50,680 bases of DNA from a virus (IMGVR_UViG_3300044633_001173:1-50680); one strand, 5' to 3'. Counted from the stretch's first letter, positions 35,799 to 45,498 are shown. Notes: a model not told the origin generated them from the letters alone. Made by a program: numbers and translations.

Positions 35799-36805
35799 TG
35801 GCTATTAAAAAGAACGACTTTAGTTCACTTAAAAAGAAATTTTCCACATCGGCAAAGTATAAACCACAAAGATTCTTTGACCTTGGTGCACCGTTTTTGG
35901 ATGCGGTTGGTTTACCTGGACCCGCGATGGGACACATCAATATGTTCTTAGGACATTCAGATACAGGTAAGACTACTGCACTAGTTAAAACTGCGGTTGA
36001 TGCTCAGAAGAAAGGTATTTTACCTGTATTCATCATCACTGAACAAAAATGGTCGTTTGACCACGCAAAATTAATGGGGTTTGAATGTGAAGAAGTTGTT
36101 GATACAGAAACAGGAGAATTAGAGTGGGACGGTTTTTATATATTCAATAATAACTTTGATTATATTGAACAAATCACAGATTACATCAATGATTTATTAG
36201 ATGCTCAAGAAAAGGGTGATTTAGATTATTCATTGTGTATTATGTGGGACTCAGTTGGTTCTGTTCCTTGTAAAATGACTTACGAAGGTAAAGGAGGTAA
36301 ACAACACAACGCAAGTGTTTTAGCCGACAAGATTGGTATGGGTATTAACCAACGTATTTCAGGTTCACGTAAAGCAGACTCTAAATATGAAAACACCCTA
36401 ATCATTGTTAATCAACCTTGGGTTGAATTACCTGACAATCCATTTGGACAACCTAAAATTAAAGCAAAAGGTGGTGAGGCTATTTGGTTGAACTCTTCAT
36501 TAGTATTCTTATTTGGAAATCAAAAAGGTGCTGGTACTACAAAAATTACCGCAACTAAAGATAAGAGAACTGTGAAGTTTGCATCAAGAACTAAGGTGTC
36601 TGTTATGAAAAATCACATTAACGGACTTGGTTTTGAAGATGGAAAGATTATCGTAACACCACACGGTTTCTTACCAGGAAAAGAAGCTTCCGAAGAAAAG
36701 GCATCAATCGAACAATACAAAAAAGAATATGCCGAGTATTGGAAGGAAATAATCGGAGTTGATGGTGACTTTGATTTGAAAGCAGAAAAAGAAGAAGTAG
36801 AGTAG
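35798..36805 (+). CDS. uvsX: RecA-like recombinase (T4 UvsX)
   Basis: A 335-aa RecA-fold ATPase. Walker A GHSDTGKTT at residues 52-60, the catalytic Glu in ITEQKWS (E82), Walker B LCIMWDSVGS with D151, then a loop region GKGGKQHNASVLADKIGMGI that takes the place of DNA-binding loops L1/L2, and LIIVNQPWVELP. It lacks the large C-terminal RecA domain but ends in the acidic tail expected for UvsX (T4: 391 aa). It forms filaments on gp32-coated DNA and drives strand exchange for recombination-dependent replication. Coupled to the upstream small gene; the nuclease gene follows after 21 nt. Confidence 0.93.
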   Translation: MAIKKNDFSSLKKKFSTSAKYKPQRFFDLGAPFLDAVGLPGPAMGHINMFLGHSDTGKTTALVKTAVDAQKKGILPVFIITEQKWSFDHAKLMGFECEEVVDTETGELEWDGFYIFNNNFDYIEQITDYINDLLDAQEKGDLDYSLCIMWDSVGSVPCKMTYEGKGGKQHNASVLADKIGMGINQRISGSRKADSKYENTLIIVNQPWVELPDNPFGQPKIKAKGGEAIWLNSSLVFLFGNQKGAGTTKITATKDKRTVKFASRTKVSVMKNHINGLGFEDGKIIVTPHGFLPGKEASEEKASIEQYKKEYAEYWKEIIGVDGDFDLKAEKEEVE

Positions 36806-36826
36806 TAACAATCAAAAACAAAAAAA

Positions 36827-37834
36827 GTGACAAAAACCTTATTGGTTGATGGAAACAATTTGATTAAAATTGGTTTTCATGGGGTGAAAGATTACTTTCA
36901 CAACGGACAACATATCGGTGCTATTTGGCACTTTTTGAATACTTTAAGAAAGTTCTTAGAAGAAAACAACTATAACAAAGTTGTTGTATTTTGGGACAGT
37001 GATACGAATTCATCTCAAAGAAGGATTATCTACCCAAAGTATAAATTAAATCGTAGGGACGATTCTAATGAGTTTAAACAAGCTTCTTACGAAAGTCAGA
37101 AACAACGTGTTAAACAATATCTTGAAGAGATGTTTGTTAGACAAGTTGAAGTTGAACATTCAGAGGCCGATGATTTAATTGCTTACTACTGTCAAATTTC
37201 TAAAGACGAGAATAAAACAATATTCTCAAGTGATAGGGACCTTACACAACTAATCTCTGAAAGGGTCACTATCTATTCACCATCTACAAAAAGATATTAT
37301 AAGATGGGGGACACAATCAAAATGAGTGATTTTGAAGTTCCCCACTTTAATGTCAAAACAATCAAAATCCTCACTGGTGATTCATCCGATAATATTGATG
37401 GTATTTTTTATTTAGGTGAAAAAACCCTATTTAAGTTTTTCCCTGAACTACTTGAAAGAGTGGTAGAAATACCCGATATTTTAACAAAAGGTGAGGAACT
37501 CCTCAAAGAAAATAAGGACAACAAATCATTACAAAACCTTTTATCAGGTAAGACAAAAGAGGGTGTATTTGGTGAAGAGTACTATGTTATAAACAAAAAA
37601 CTAATTGATTTAGATGAACCACTCGTAAATCAAGAAGGTAAAGATTTAGTTGATGTGTATTATTCAGAATCATTGGACCCTGATGGTAGGGGTTATAAAA
37701 ACCTAATCCGTATGATGATGGAAGACGGTTTATTTAAGTACCTACCAAAACAAGATGACGGTTGGATTTATTTTTTAAAACCATTTTTAAAGTTAACAAG
37801 AAAAGAAAAGTCAAAATTCAAAAACAAAAATTAA
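36827..37834 (+). CDS. rnh: 5'-3' exonuclease / flap nuclease (T4 RNase H-like)
   Basis: A 335-aa protein of the FEN/PolA 5'-exonuclease family, close to T4 RNase H (305 aa). The start is GTG at 36827, giving MTKTLLVDGNNL. Metal ligands are in place: D8, D57 (VFWDSD), E113/D115/D116 (HSEADDL), D136/D138 (SSDRDL) and D185/D188 (GDSSDN). They are followed by the helix-hairpin-helix-like DGIFYLGEKTLFKFFPEL that grips duplex DNA. It removes RNA primers and flaps from Okazaki fragments, in line with neighbours UvsX and the gp41 helicase. Use of GTG may lower its expression. Confidence 0.9.
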   Translation: MTKTLLVDGNNLIKIGFHGVKDYFHNGQHIGAIWHFLNTLRKFLEENNYNKVVVFWDSDTNSSQRRIIYPKYKLNRRDDSNEFKQASYESQKQRVKQYLEEMFVRQVEVEHSEADDLIAYYCQISKDENKTIFSSDRDLTQLISERVTIYSPSTKRYYKMGDTIKMSDFEVPHFNVKTIKILTGDSSDNIDGIFYLGEKTLFKFFPELLERVVEIPDILTKGEELLKENKDNKSLQNLLSGKTKEGVFGEEYYVINKKLIDLDEPLVNQEGKDLVDVYYSESLDPDGRGYKNLIRMMMEDGLFKYLPKQDDGWIYFLKPFLKLTRKEKSKFKNKN

Positions 37835-37839
37835 AAATT

Positions 37840-38292
37840 ATGAAAGAACAAAACGACGTAACAAAAGTTGAATTTCTTATTACATTGAACAACAACTTTG
37901 TAGTTCAAAGATTCTTCAACGTAAAGGGGTATAACCCAAAAACCAAAGGGAGTCTTGAACTTATGAACTACATGTTCGGTTTAAGAGAAGATTTGCAAAC
38001 ACAACTTAGAAACAAATGTGCTGTTTACATGTTGGAAAATAGATTCCAAATTGAAGAGGACCAATCGGTTCTTGAAACATCAAATACAGATGGACCCGAA
38101 ACATTTAACATTATTTTAAGAGTCGGAAATGAGACAATTTGTCACTATGTTATTGATGGTAAATTGTACCCACCAAAGGTAAGATATACGCTGGATGTAC
38201 GACCATCCATAAAAAACATATTAAGAGATCTTACTGACATTTTTTCAGCTAAAAATTTATCTTACAATTACCTAAACTATTCATTAGTTTAA
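37840..38292 (+). CDS. Conserved-looking protein of unknown function in replication block
   Basis: A 150-aa protein. The ATG at 37840 lies 5 nt after the nuclease stop; an in-frame ATG at 37762 lies inside that gene and is not needed. Mixed alpha/beta sequence: VEFLITLNNNFVVQRFFNVK, a helical YMFGLREDLQTQLRNKC, an acidic loop, and TFNIILRVGNETICHYVIDG. No catalytic motif is seen. Its place between a primer-removal nuclease and the replicative helicase suggests a replication accessory role, but nothing else does. Confidence 0.75.
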   Translation: MKEQNDVTKVEFLITLNNNFVVQRFFNVKGYNPKTKGSLELMNYMFGLREDLQTQLRNKCAVYMLENRFQIEEDQSVLETSNTDGPETFNIILRVGNETICHYVIDGKLYPPKVRYTLDVRPSIKNILRDLTDIFSAKNLSYNYLNYSLV

Positions 38293-38295
38293 TCA

Positions 38296-38302
38296 TATTT
38301 AT
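38296..38302 (+). promoter_or_regulatory. TATTTAT element before gp41 helicase gene
   Basis: CATATTTATCATATAC, with the core ending 28 nt before the ATG at 38331. A TATTTAT core before a replication gene weakens the idea that the motif is strictly late. Confidence 0.4.
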
Positions 38303-38330
38303 CATATACAAAAAGAAAAAATCATAATAT

Positions 38331-39710
38331 ATGTCAGACAAAAAAAGCTTCGGATACTTAGGAAATACCTTTCAAATACAGTTGTTAAACAACATCATCT
38401 TATACAAGGATTTCTCAAATTCGATTCTTGAAGTTATTGACCCACATTACTTTGATAACCAATATTTTCGTATCATCTGTCAAATGATTAAGGAGTATTA
38501 TTCAAAATATGAACATACCCCTACATTTGATACCTTAGAACAACTTACAAAGTCAGAAATCTCTTCTCCAATGGCTCAGAAGAGTGTTTTGGATACATTA
38601 CAACAAGTAAAAGATGTATCTGATGAAGGTTCTATCTTTGTTCAAGAGAAGTCATTAAAATTCTGTAAACAACAAGAATTACAGAAGGTTATGACTAAAG
38701 CACAATCAATTATCGATAAGGGTGATTTTGAAAGTTACGACCACTTAGAAGAGATGGTAAGAGGAGCCTTACAGGTTGGTGAAGTTGATAAAGGAACAAC
38801 CGATGTTTTCTTTAACCTTGATGAGGTTTTAGATGACGACTATAGACATCCAGTTCCAATTGGAATCCCCGGCATTGACAATCTTCTTCGTGGAGGTTTG
38901 GCAAAAGGAGAAATTGGTGTTATATTAGCACCTACTGGGGTTGGTAAGTCTACATTTACTACAAAAATTGCAAACCACGCATTCAATTTGGGATACAATG
39001 TTTTACAAATATTTTTTGAAGACAACCCCAAAATTATCCAAAGAAAACACATTACACTTTGGACTGGAATGCACCCTGACGATTTAACAGAAAATAGAGA
39101 AGATGTTATTGAAAAAGTAAGACACATCCAATCTACAAGAAAAAACAAGTTGATAATGAAAAAGTTACCTTCAGATACGGTCACTATGAACCAGATTAAA
39201 AATCAGGTTAGAAAAATGATAGCTGAGGGTAATAAAGTAGATATGGTTATCTTGGATTACATTGATTGTGTGGTTCCTGATAAAATGTTGGGAGATGAGT
39301 GGAAAAGTGAAGGTTCGGTTATGAGAGCATTTGAGGCGATGTGTCACGAATTGGATATTGCAGGTTGGACGGCAACACAAGGAAATCGTAATTCGATTTC
39401 ATCAGATGTTGTAACCACAGACCAAATGGGTGGGTCAATTAAAAAAGCTCAAGTTGGTCACGTAATCATTACGATTGCTAAATCATTACAACAAAAAGAA
39501 ATGAACTTGGCAACCATTGCAATTACAAAATCAAGAATTGGAAAAGATGGTATTGTGTTTGAAAATTGTAAATTCGACAACGCGATGCTTGAGATAGATA
39601 CAGAACAAAGTGTTACTTTCTTAGGTTTAGAAGAACAAAAAGAAGATAGAAACAGAAATAGAATCAAAGAGCTTTTAGAAAAGAAAAAGCAAAAAGAACA
39701 ACAATCTTAA
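38331..39710 (+). CDS. 41: Replicative DNA helicase (T4 gp41-like, DnaB family)
   Basis: A 459-aa protein, near T4 gp41 (475 aa). A helical N-terminal domain (residues 1 to about 150) precedes the RecA-like motor: IGIPGIDNLLRGGLAKGEI, Walker A APTGVGKST (200-208), the catalytic Glu in FFEDNP (E230), Walker B MVILDYIDCV (D309), and ATQGNR near residue 350. It forms a hexamer that unwinds the fork 5' to 3' and works with a primase, which is not in this window. The NrdB gene follows after 14 nt, so helicase and dNTP supply are probably co-transcribed. Confidence 0.94.
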   Translation: MSDKKSFGYLGNTFQIQLLNNIILYKDFSNSILEVIDPHYFDNQYFRIICQMIKEYYSKYEHTPTFDTLEQLTKSEISSPMAQKSVLDTLQQVKDVSDEGSIFVQEKSLKFCKQQELQKVMTKAQSIIDKGDFESYDHLEEMVRGALQVGEVDKGTTDVFFNLDEVLDDDYRHPVPIGIPGIDNLLRGGLAKGEIGVILAPTGVGKSTFTTKIANHAFNLGYNVLQIFFEDNPKIIQRKHITLWTGMHPDDLTENREDVIEKVRHIQSTRKNKLIMKKLPSDTVTMNQIKNQVRKMIAEGNKVDMVILDYIDCVVPDKMLGDEWKSEGSVMRAFEAMCHELDIAGWTATQGNRNSISSDVVTTDQMGGSIKKAQVGHVIITIAKSLQQKEMNLATIAITKSRIGKDGIVFENCKFDNAMLEIDTEQSVTFLGLEEQKEDRNRNRIKELLEKKKQKEQQS

Positions 39711-39724
39711 ATTAATTAAAAATT

Positions 39725-40672
39725 ATGGAAAAAATATTAACAGAAAACCCTGGTCGATTTGTCATCTTCCCTATCGAACACAACGATATATGGGAATATT
39801 ACAAACAACACCAAGCCGCATTTTGGACGGCAGAAGAGGTCGATTTAACAAATGACATCAGAGATTGGGAAAATTTAACAGACAACGAAAAATTCTTTAT
39901 TAAGAACGTGTTGTCATTTTTCGCAGCTTCAGATGGTATTGTGAATGAAAACTTGGCTGAAAACTTCTATCGTGAAGTTCAATATCCTGAAGCTAAGTTT
40001 TTCTATGGAATCCAATTGGCGATGGAAAACATTCACTCATTAATGTATTCATTATTAATTGATACATATATCTCAAACGCTAAAGAAAAAGATGAGTGCT
40101 TCAATGCAATTGACAGATTACCTGCGGTTCAAAAGAAAGCTAAATGGGCATTAGAATGGATTGAAAAAGCATCATTCGCAGAAAGATTAGTGGCGTTTGC
40201 TGCCGTTGAAGGTATCTTCTTTTCAGGATCATTCTGTTCTATTTTTTGGATGAAATCAAGAGGTATCATGCAAGGTTTATGTAACGCTAACTCACTTATC
40301 TTTAAAGATGAAAACTTACACTGTGATTTTGCAATTCACTTGTTGAATAACCACTTGGAAGAAAGACCATCTGAAAAACGAATTAAAGAAATCTTACTTT
40401 CAGCATTGGAAATTGAAAAAGAATTTATTACTGAATCACTTCCCGTATCTTTAATTGGTATGAACTCAAACTTAATGAAACAATATTTGGAGTTTGTTGT
40501 TGATGGATTGTTAGTTAAAATGGGTTGTAGTAAAGAATTTAATGTAGAACAACCATTCAAATTCATGGAACAAATTGCAGTTGAAACTAAAGGTAATTTC
40601 TTTGAATCAAGAACGATGGAATACCAAAAAGCAAAATTAAACGAAACTATATCATTCACAGACGATTTTTAA
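39725..40672 (+). CDS. nrdB: Ribonucleotide reductase small subunit, class Ia
   Basis: A 315-aa R2 protein that houses the di-iron/tyrosyl-radical centre for making dNTPs. Ligands can be read as D70, E101, H104, E162, E196 and H199. The radical Tyr is Y108 (ENIHSLMY). The signatures [29 protein letters not shown] and [13 protein letters not shown] are those of the eukaryote-like R2 group also common in Bacteroidota, rather than those of enterobacterial or T4 NrdB. The C-terminal peptide SFTDDF is the type that docks in R1. It is shorter than T4 NrdB (388 aa) but complete. The NrdA gene follows after 10 nt. Confidence 0.96.
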   Translation: MEKILTENPGRFVIFPIEHNDIWEYYKQHQAAFWTAEEVDLTNDIRDWENLTDNEKFFIKNVLSFFAASDGIVNENLAENFYREVQYPEAKFFYGIQLAMENIHSLMYSLLIDTYISNAKEKDECFNAIDRLPAVQKKAKWALEWIEKASFAERLVAFAAVEGIFFSGSFCSIFWMKSRGIMQGLCNANSLIFKDENLHCDFAIHLLNNHLEERPSEKRIKEILLSALEIEKEFITESLPVSLIGMNSNLMKQYLEFVVDGLLVKMGCSKEFNVEQPFKFMEQIAVETKGNFFESRTMEYQKAKLNETISFTDDF

Positions 40673-40682
40673 ATTTTATAAT

Positions 40683-43106
40683 ATGTCATTAAAAATAATT
40701 AAAAGAGATGGAGACCTTGTGGCTTTTAATCCACAAAAGATTTACAATAGAGTAAAAAGATCATCTAAAGGACTTAACGTAAACTCAGATGAGATATTCA
40801 TTAAAGTAATCACATCAGTACCAACTGAAGGGGAAGTTACAACAAAAGAGTTGGATAAATTGGTATATGAAATTGCTGCATCATATACAGGAAGTCATCA
40901 TGACTACTCAAGATTGGCAGCGTCAGTTGCAATTTCTTCATACCATAAAGAAACAAACGATAGTTTTTCACAAACTATGATGACTTTATACGAAGATGGT
41001 ATTATTAATGAAAAGTTAATTGACACGATTAAAGAATACGGTGAGGATACAATTGATGCAATCATTAATCACGACAATGATTATAATTTTGATTATTTTG
41101 CTTGGAGGTCATTACAAGAAATGTACTTGTTGAAAAGACCAAATGGTAAAGTAATCGAAAGACCACAACATATGTACATGAGAGTGGCTCTTTGGGTAAC
41201 AAATAACATAACAGACGCATTTGAATATTATAAATCATTGTCAGAGCAACTTATCTCCAAGGCAACACCAATAATGATAAATGCCGGAACCAAAGTTCCT
41301 CAGTTGGCGTCTTGTGTTTTACATTATAATAATTCAGATTCAAGACAAGGATTGTTAGACACGTTAAATGATATATCAACATTCTCATCAGATGCTGCAG
41401 GTATAGGATTATCAATGTCAAACCTTAGAAGTAAAGAAAGTAGAATATCAACATCCGGTGGATACGCAGGAGGACTATTAAAATATCTTAAAATTGTTAA
41501 CGAATCATTAAGATTCTTTAATCAACAAGGTCGTAGACCGGGTTCTGCGGCAATATACATAGAACCTTGGCATAAGGATATTTTTGATTTGTTAGATATT
41601 AAAAAGAACACAGGTGCTGAAGAATTAAGAGCTCGTGATTTATTCACGGCACTTTGGATACCTGACAACTTTATGAGAGCAGTAAAAAACAATAGTGATT
41701 GGTATTTGTTCTGTCCTAATGATATTAAAAAGGCAGGATTGAAAGGGTTACAAGAATGTTATGGAGAAGAATATGAAACGGTTTATAATAATGCTGTTAG
41801 TCTTGGTTTAGGTAAAAAGGTTAAAGCTCAAGATATATGGACTAAAGTTATTGAATCACAAGTAGAAACTGGTGTTCCTTACTTATGTTCTAAAGACAAC
41901 GCTAATAGTAAAACAAATCACCAAAATATTGGAGTAATAAAGCAATCAAATTTATGCAATGAGATTTACCAATATACAGATGAAAAGACAACAGCTATCT
42001 GCACATTATCATCAATGGTTTTGAAGAACTTTATTAAGTCTGGTAAGTTTGATTTCGAACTATTATTTACTGAGGTTAGAAAGGTTGTAAGATCACTTAA
42101 CAAGGTTGTAGACATTAATAACTACTCAACTGAAAAAGGAAGAAAAGGTGGTTTAGAACAAAGAGCAATAGCCATCGGTACACAAGGTTTAGCGGATGTA
42201 TTCTATTTAATGGATTATATCTTTACATCTGAAGAGGCAAAAAAACTAAATAGAGATATTTTTGAAACTATTTACTACGCATCAATCTATGAGAGCAACC
42301 AATTATGTATGAACGGTAGTTACAAACCATATGACTTCTTTAAAGGTTCACCAATGTCACAAGGGACATTCCAATTTGATATGTGGGGTGTTGATGAAAC
42401 AAAACTTTCAGGAATGTGGGATTGGAACAAACTTAAAGAAAGTGTTAAATCATATGGAGTATGTAACTCATTATTCACAGCTCAGATGCCTGTTGCATCT
42501 TCTGCGAAAATTACAGGGTCTTATGAAATGACAGAACCAGCACATTCTGCGATATTTAATAGACGAGTTGTTGGGGGAGAGATTATGATTGTAAACAAAT
42601 ACCTCATTAACGATTTTGAAAAAATAGGTATTTGGTCTGAAGATTTGAAAAATGAAATCATTTTCAATGAAGGGTCGATTCAAAATATTAATTTCAACAA
42701 TTATTTAGACCCTGAGGATAAAAATTACAATAAGAAAGTTAAACGAATTGAACACTTAATACCAAAGTACAAAACAATTTGGGAGATTTCACAGAAACAA
42801 CTAATTGATATGGCTGCAGATAGAGCACCATTTATTGACCAATCACAATCAATGAATATCTATATGTCCAACCCAACTTTATCAAAGATTACCTCATCAC
42901 ACTTTCACTCTTGGGAAAGTGGATTGAAAACACTTTGTTATTATGTTAGAACGAAGGCGATTTCAACAGGAGCAAAACACTTGGCTATGGACATCTCTAA
43001 AAGAGAAAAACCAAAAACAACACCAGAACCACCAAAGGTAGATTATTTGAATTTACCACAAAAACCTGAGAATTCTGATTTTGAATGTTTTGGTTGTTCA
43101 TCCTAA
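40683..43106 (+). CDS. nrdA: Ribonucleotide reductase large subunit, class Ia
   Basis: An 807-aa R1 protein. It starts with an ATP-cone (IIKRDGDLVAFNPQKIYNRV), the overall-activity site, so feedback control by dATP may be kept. It then has ASCVLHYN (first redox Cys), RRPGSAAIYIEPWHKDIFDL, the active-site NLCNE (N423, C425, E427), AICTLSSMVL (second redox Cys), and MPVASSAKITGSYEMTEP. It ends ECFGCSS, the mobile CxxC (C802, C805) that passes electrons from thioredoxin or glutaredoxin. With NrdB it reduces NDPs to dNDPs for phage DNA synthesis. It is the last gene of the replication unit and is followed by a strong terminator. No intron or split is seen, unlike nrd genes of some T-even phages. 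Confidence 0.97.
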   Translation: MSLKIIKRDGDLVAFNPQKIYNRVKRSSKGLNVNSDEIFIKVITSVPTEGEVTTKELDKLVYEIAASYTGSHHDYSRLAASVAISSYHKETNDSFSQTMMTLYEDGIINEKLIDTIKEYGEDTIDAIINHDNDYNFDYFAWRSLQEMYLLKRPNGKVIERPQHMYMRVALWVTNNITDAFEYYKSLSEQLISKATPIMINAGTKVPQLASCVLHYNNSDSRQGLLDTLNDISTFSSDAAGIGLSMSNLRSKESRISTSGGYAGGLLKYLKIVNESLRFFNQQGRRPGSAAIYIEPWHKDIFDLLDIKKNTGAEELRARDLFTALWIPDNFMRAVKNNSDWYLFCPNDIKKAGLKGLQECYGEEYETVYNNAVSLGLGKKVKAQDIWTKVIESQVETGVPYLCSKDNANSKTNHQNIGVIKQSNLCNEIYQYTDEKTTAICTLSSMVLKNFIKSGKFDFELLFTEVRKVVRSLNKVVDINNYSTEKGRKGGLEQRAIAIGTQGLADVFYLMDYIFTSEEAKKLNRDIFETIYYASIYESNQLCMNGSYKPYDFFKGSPMSQGTFQFDMWGVDETKLSGMWDWNKLKESVKSYGVCNSLFTAQMPVASSAKITGSYEMTEPAHSAIFNRRVVGGEIMIVNKYLINDFEKIGIWSEDLKNEIIFNEGSIQNINFNNYLDPEDKNYNKKVKRIEHLIPKYKTIWEISQKQLIDMAADRAPFIDQSQSMNIYMSNPTLSKITSSHFHSWESGLKTLCYYVRTKAISTGAKHLAMDISKREKPKTTPEPPKVDYLNLPQKPENSDFECFGCSS

Positions 43107-43116
43107 TCGCGACACT

Positions 43117-43143
43117 AATCCCGACACTATGTCGGGATTTTTT
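43117..43143 (+). terminator. Intrinsic terminator after nrdA
   Basis: ATCCCGACA (43118-43126) pairs with TGTCGGGAT (43130-43138) around CTA, followed by a T run. It ends the replication/nucleotide block. Confidence 0.9.
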
Positions 43144-43153
43144 ATTTAATAAC

Positions 43154-43186
43154 TATTTATTGAAAATATCGCGACACTATATTTAT
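43154..43186 (+). promoter_or_regulatory. Two TATTTAT elements before gp25 gene
   Basis: TATTTATT at 43154-43161 and TATTTAT at 43180-43186; the second ends 5 nt before the ATG at 43192. A repeated TCGCGACACTA (43107-43117 and 43169-43179) lies in the same gap. Confidence 0.5.
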
Positions 43187-43191
43187 CTAAT

Positions 43192-43653
43192 ATGGCAAAC
43201 GGAATTACATATGGTTTAAATTTCCCATTAAGACAGAGTCTACAGGGAAAATATGTTTCATTAACACAAACACCGGATGAGGAAATAAGGGCTAATCTTG
43301 TTCACCTTTTATTAACAAGAAAAGGGTCAAGATATTATCTACCTAATTTTGGAACTAGACTTTATGAATACATTTTTGAACCTTTGGATGGGGATACGTT
43401 TTCAACACTTAGAAGTGAAATAGAAGAATCAATTTCAACATTTATTCCAAATTTAACTATACAAAATATAAGTATTGAGCCATATGTAAATGCGGAACCA
43501 TCTTTAGGTGAATTAGTTGTGCCTGAGCAAGACATTCCTGTTTATGCGGTACCAGGGGCTAATACTGAAGAATACACCGCAAAAATAAAAATAGAATATA
43601 TTGACGAAAGTAGTGCTTTCGGTACAAGACAATTCGTTATTATCAATTTATAA
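43192..43653 (+). CDS. 25: Baseplate wedge protein (gp25/GPW family)
   Basis: A 153-aa protein, near T4 gp25 (132 aa). It follows the family plan: a Gly/Phe-rich arm (YGLNFPLRQSLQGKY), then EEIRANLVHLLLTRKGSRYY, LPNFGTRLYEYIFEPLD, and a beta-sheet with an IEP strand. The 'R-x-x-x-P-x-F-G-x-x-L' segment is the hallmark. gp25 links the sheath's first ring to the wedge and starts sheath assembly. It is followed after 3 nt by gp6, its partner in the wedge, as in other contractile systems. Confidence 0.93.
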   Translation: MANGITYGLNFPLRQSLQGKYVSLTQTPDEEIRANLVHLLLTRKGSRYYLPNFGTRLYEYIFEPLDGDTFSTLRSEIEESISTFIPNLTIQNISIEPYVNAEPSLGELVVPEQDIPVYAVPGANTEEYTAKIKIEYIDESSAFGTRQFVIINL

Positions 43654-43656
43654 AAC

Positions 43657-45498
43657 ATGGCAAATAGAAGGATAGCTTACACTGATAGAGATTTTGAAGC
43701 ACTAAGACAAGATCTAATCGATTACACACAACAGTATTATCCAGAGTTAATACAAAATTTTAATGATGCTTCCGTTTTTTCTGTTTTGATGGATTTGAAT
43801 GCTGCAATAGGGGATAATTTACATTTCCATATCGATAGAAGTATTCAAGAAACTGTGTTACAGTTTGCACAACAGAGATCATCAATATTTAATATAGCCA
43901 GAACCTACGGTTTAAAAGTACCTGGGTTTAGACCTTCAGTTGCACTTGTAGATATATCAATTACAGTACCAGCATTTGGAGATTCTGAAGATGTAAGATA
44001 CCTTGGAATATTAAGGGCGGGTGCGCAATTTAATGGTGGTGGTACAACATTCGAAACTGTATATGATATTGATTTTTCAACACAATTCAACAGAGAAGGA
44101 TTTGTAAATAGAACAAAAATTCCACAGTTTAGTGATAACAATTCTGCACCGACAAGTTATATTATTACCAAAAGAGAAATTGTCGTTAATGGAAGTACAC
44201 AAGTTTTCAAAAAAGTTATTACACCTGCTGAAGTAACACCATTTTACGGTTTCTTTTTACCTGAAAAGAATGTATTAGGTGTAACTTCTATTATACAAAA
44301 AGACGGAACAAATTACCAATCTACACCATCTTTTTCCGAGTTCCAAAGTTCACCAAATAAGTGGTATGAAGTAGATGCGTTAGTTGAAAATACGGTTTTT
44401 ATTGAAGACCCAACAAAACCAGTTGATGAAGCTGGTGTTAAAGTTGGTAAATATATCAAAACAGATAATCGTTTTATCACTGAATATACACCTGAAGGGT
44501 TTTTAAGAATTCAATTTGGTAACGGTACTGTAACACCTGAAGAGCAGTTAAACCAATTTACCACTACAGGAGTTCCACTTACTATACAAAATTATCAAAA
44601 TAACATAGGGTTAGGATTAACCGTTAAGGCTAACACTACAATATTTGTACAGTATAGAACAGGTGGTGGATTAGCTAGTAATGTTGGGGTAGGGTCAATA
44701 AATCAAGTTGGATTAGTTGATTTTGCGGTCAATGGTCCATCTTCTGTTATTAACAATAATGTAACACAATCAATACGTGTGAGCAATGTTACTGCTGCGA
44801 TAGGTGGAGCTAACCAACCCTCAGTGAATGAAGTTAGAAACATGGTTACATATAACTTTGCGGCACAAAAAAGAGCAGTAACTATAAATGACTACAAATC
44901 TTTAATAGATACTATGCCTGGTCAATATGGTGCTCCTGCTAAAGTTTCTATAACGGAATTCAATAATAAAATTTTAGTTAAAATATTATCTTTTGATACT
45001 CAAGGAGCGTTAACTCAAATAGTCTCTAATAATTTGAAAACAAATTTAGCAACATATCTATCCAAGTATAGAATGATAAACGATTATATATCAATCGAAG
45101 TTGCGAAAGTTATAGATTTAGAATTTGAGTTTTTTGTTGTTTTAACCGCTGCTGGATCACAAAGCCAAGTAATCACTCAAATAATTAACAATGTCACAAA
45201 CTATATGGCACCATCAACAAGGGAACTTGGAGAAAATGTTAATGTATCCGAAATAAGACAATTAGTACAAAGTATTGAAGGTATTAATAGTTTGGCAGAA
45301 ATAAGAGTATACAATAGGGTTGGTGGTCAATACTCTTCTTCCGAAACATCACAAAGATATATCGACAATAGTACTAAACAGATTGAATTAATTGACGATA
45401 CTATATTTGCAGAACCAGACCAAATTTATCAAATCAGATTCCCAAATAAGGACATAAAAGTTAGAGTTAAAAATCTAACTAGTGTAGATTTCATGTAA
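43657..45498 (+). CDS. 6: Baseplate wedge protein (gp6 / baseplate J-like)
   Basis: A 613-aa protein, near T4 gp6 (660 aa). N-terminal helices (YTDRDFEALRQDLIDYTQQY, then NDASVFSVLMDLNAAIGDNL) are the classic opening of the J/gp6 family and are followed by FHIDRSIQETVL. A beta-rich middle (about 100-350) and a helical-plus-strand C-terminus (YNFAAQKRAVTINDYKSLID, then PAKVSITEFNNKILVKILSF) complete the fold. gp6 dimers form the inner ring of the baseplate that opens when the sheath contracts. Paired with gp25 at a 3-nt gap. Confidence 0.93.
   Translation: MANRRIAYTDRDFEALRQDLIDYTQQYYPELIQNFNDASVFSVLMDLNAAIGDNLHFHIDRSIQETVLQFAQQRSSIFNIARTYGLKVPGFRPSVALVDISITVPAFGDSEDVRYLGILRAGAQFNGGGTTFETVYDIDFSTQFNREGFVNRTKIPQFSDNNSAPTSYIITKREIVVNGSTQVFKKVITPAEVTPFYGFFLPEKNVLGVTSIIQKDGTNYQSTPSFSEFQSSPNKWYEVDALVENTVFIEDPTKPVDEAGVKVGKYIKTDNRFITEYTPEGFLRIQFGNGTVTPEEQLNQFTTTGVPLTIQNYQNNIGLGLTVKANTTIFVQYRTGGGLASNVGVGSINQVGLVDFAVNGPSSVINNNVTQSIRVSNVTAAIGGANQPSVNEVRNMVTYNFAAQKRAVTINDYKSLIDTMPGQYGAPAKVSITEFNNKILVKILSFDTQGALTQIVSNNLKTNLATYLSKYRMINDYISIEVAKVIDLEFEFFVVLTAAGSQSQVITQIINNVTNYMAPSTRELGENVNVSEIRQLVQSIEGINSLAEIRVYNRVGGQYSSSETSQRYIDNSTKQIELIDDTIFAEPDQIYQIRFPNKDIKVRVKNLTSVDFM

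Noticed and set aside
37762-37839. Upstream in-frame ATG for the gene at 37840
   Set aside because: It overlaps the end of the nuclease gene; the extra N-terminus is a Lys-rich shadow.
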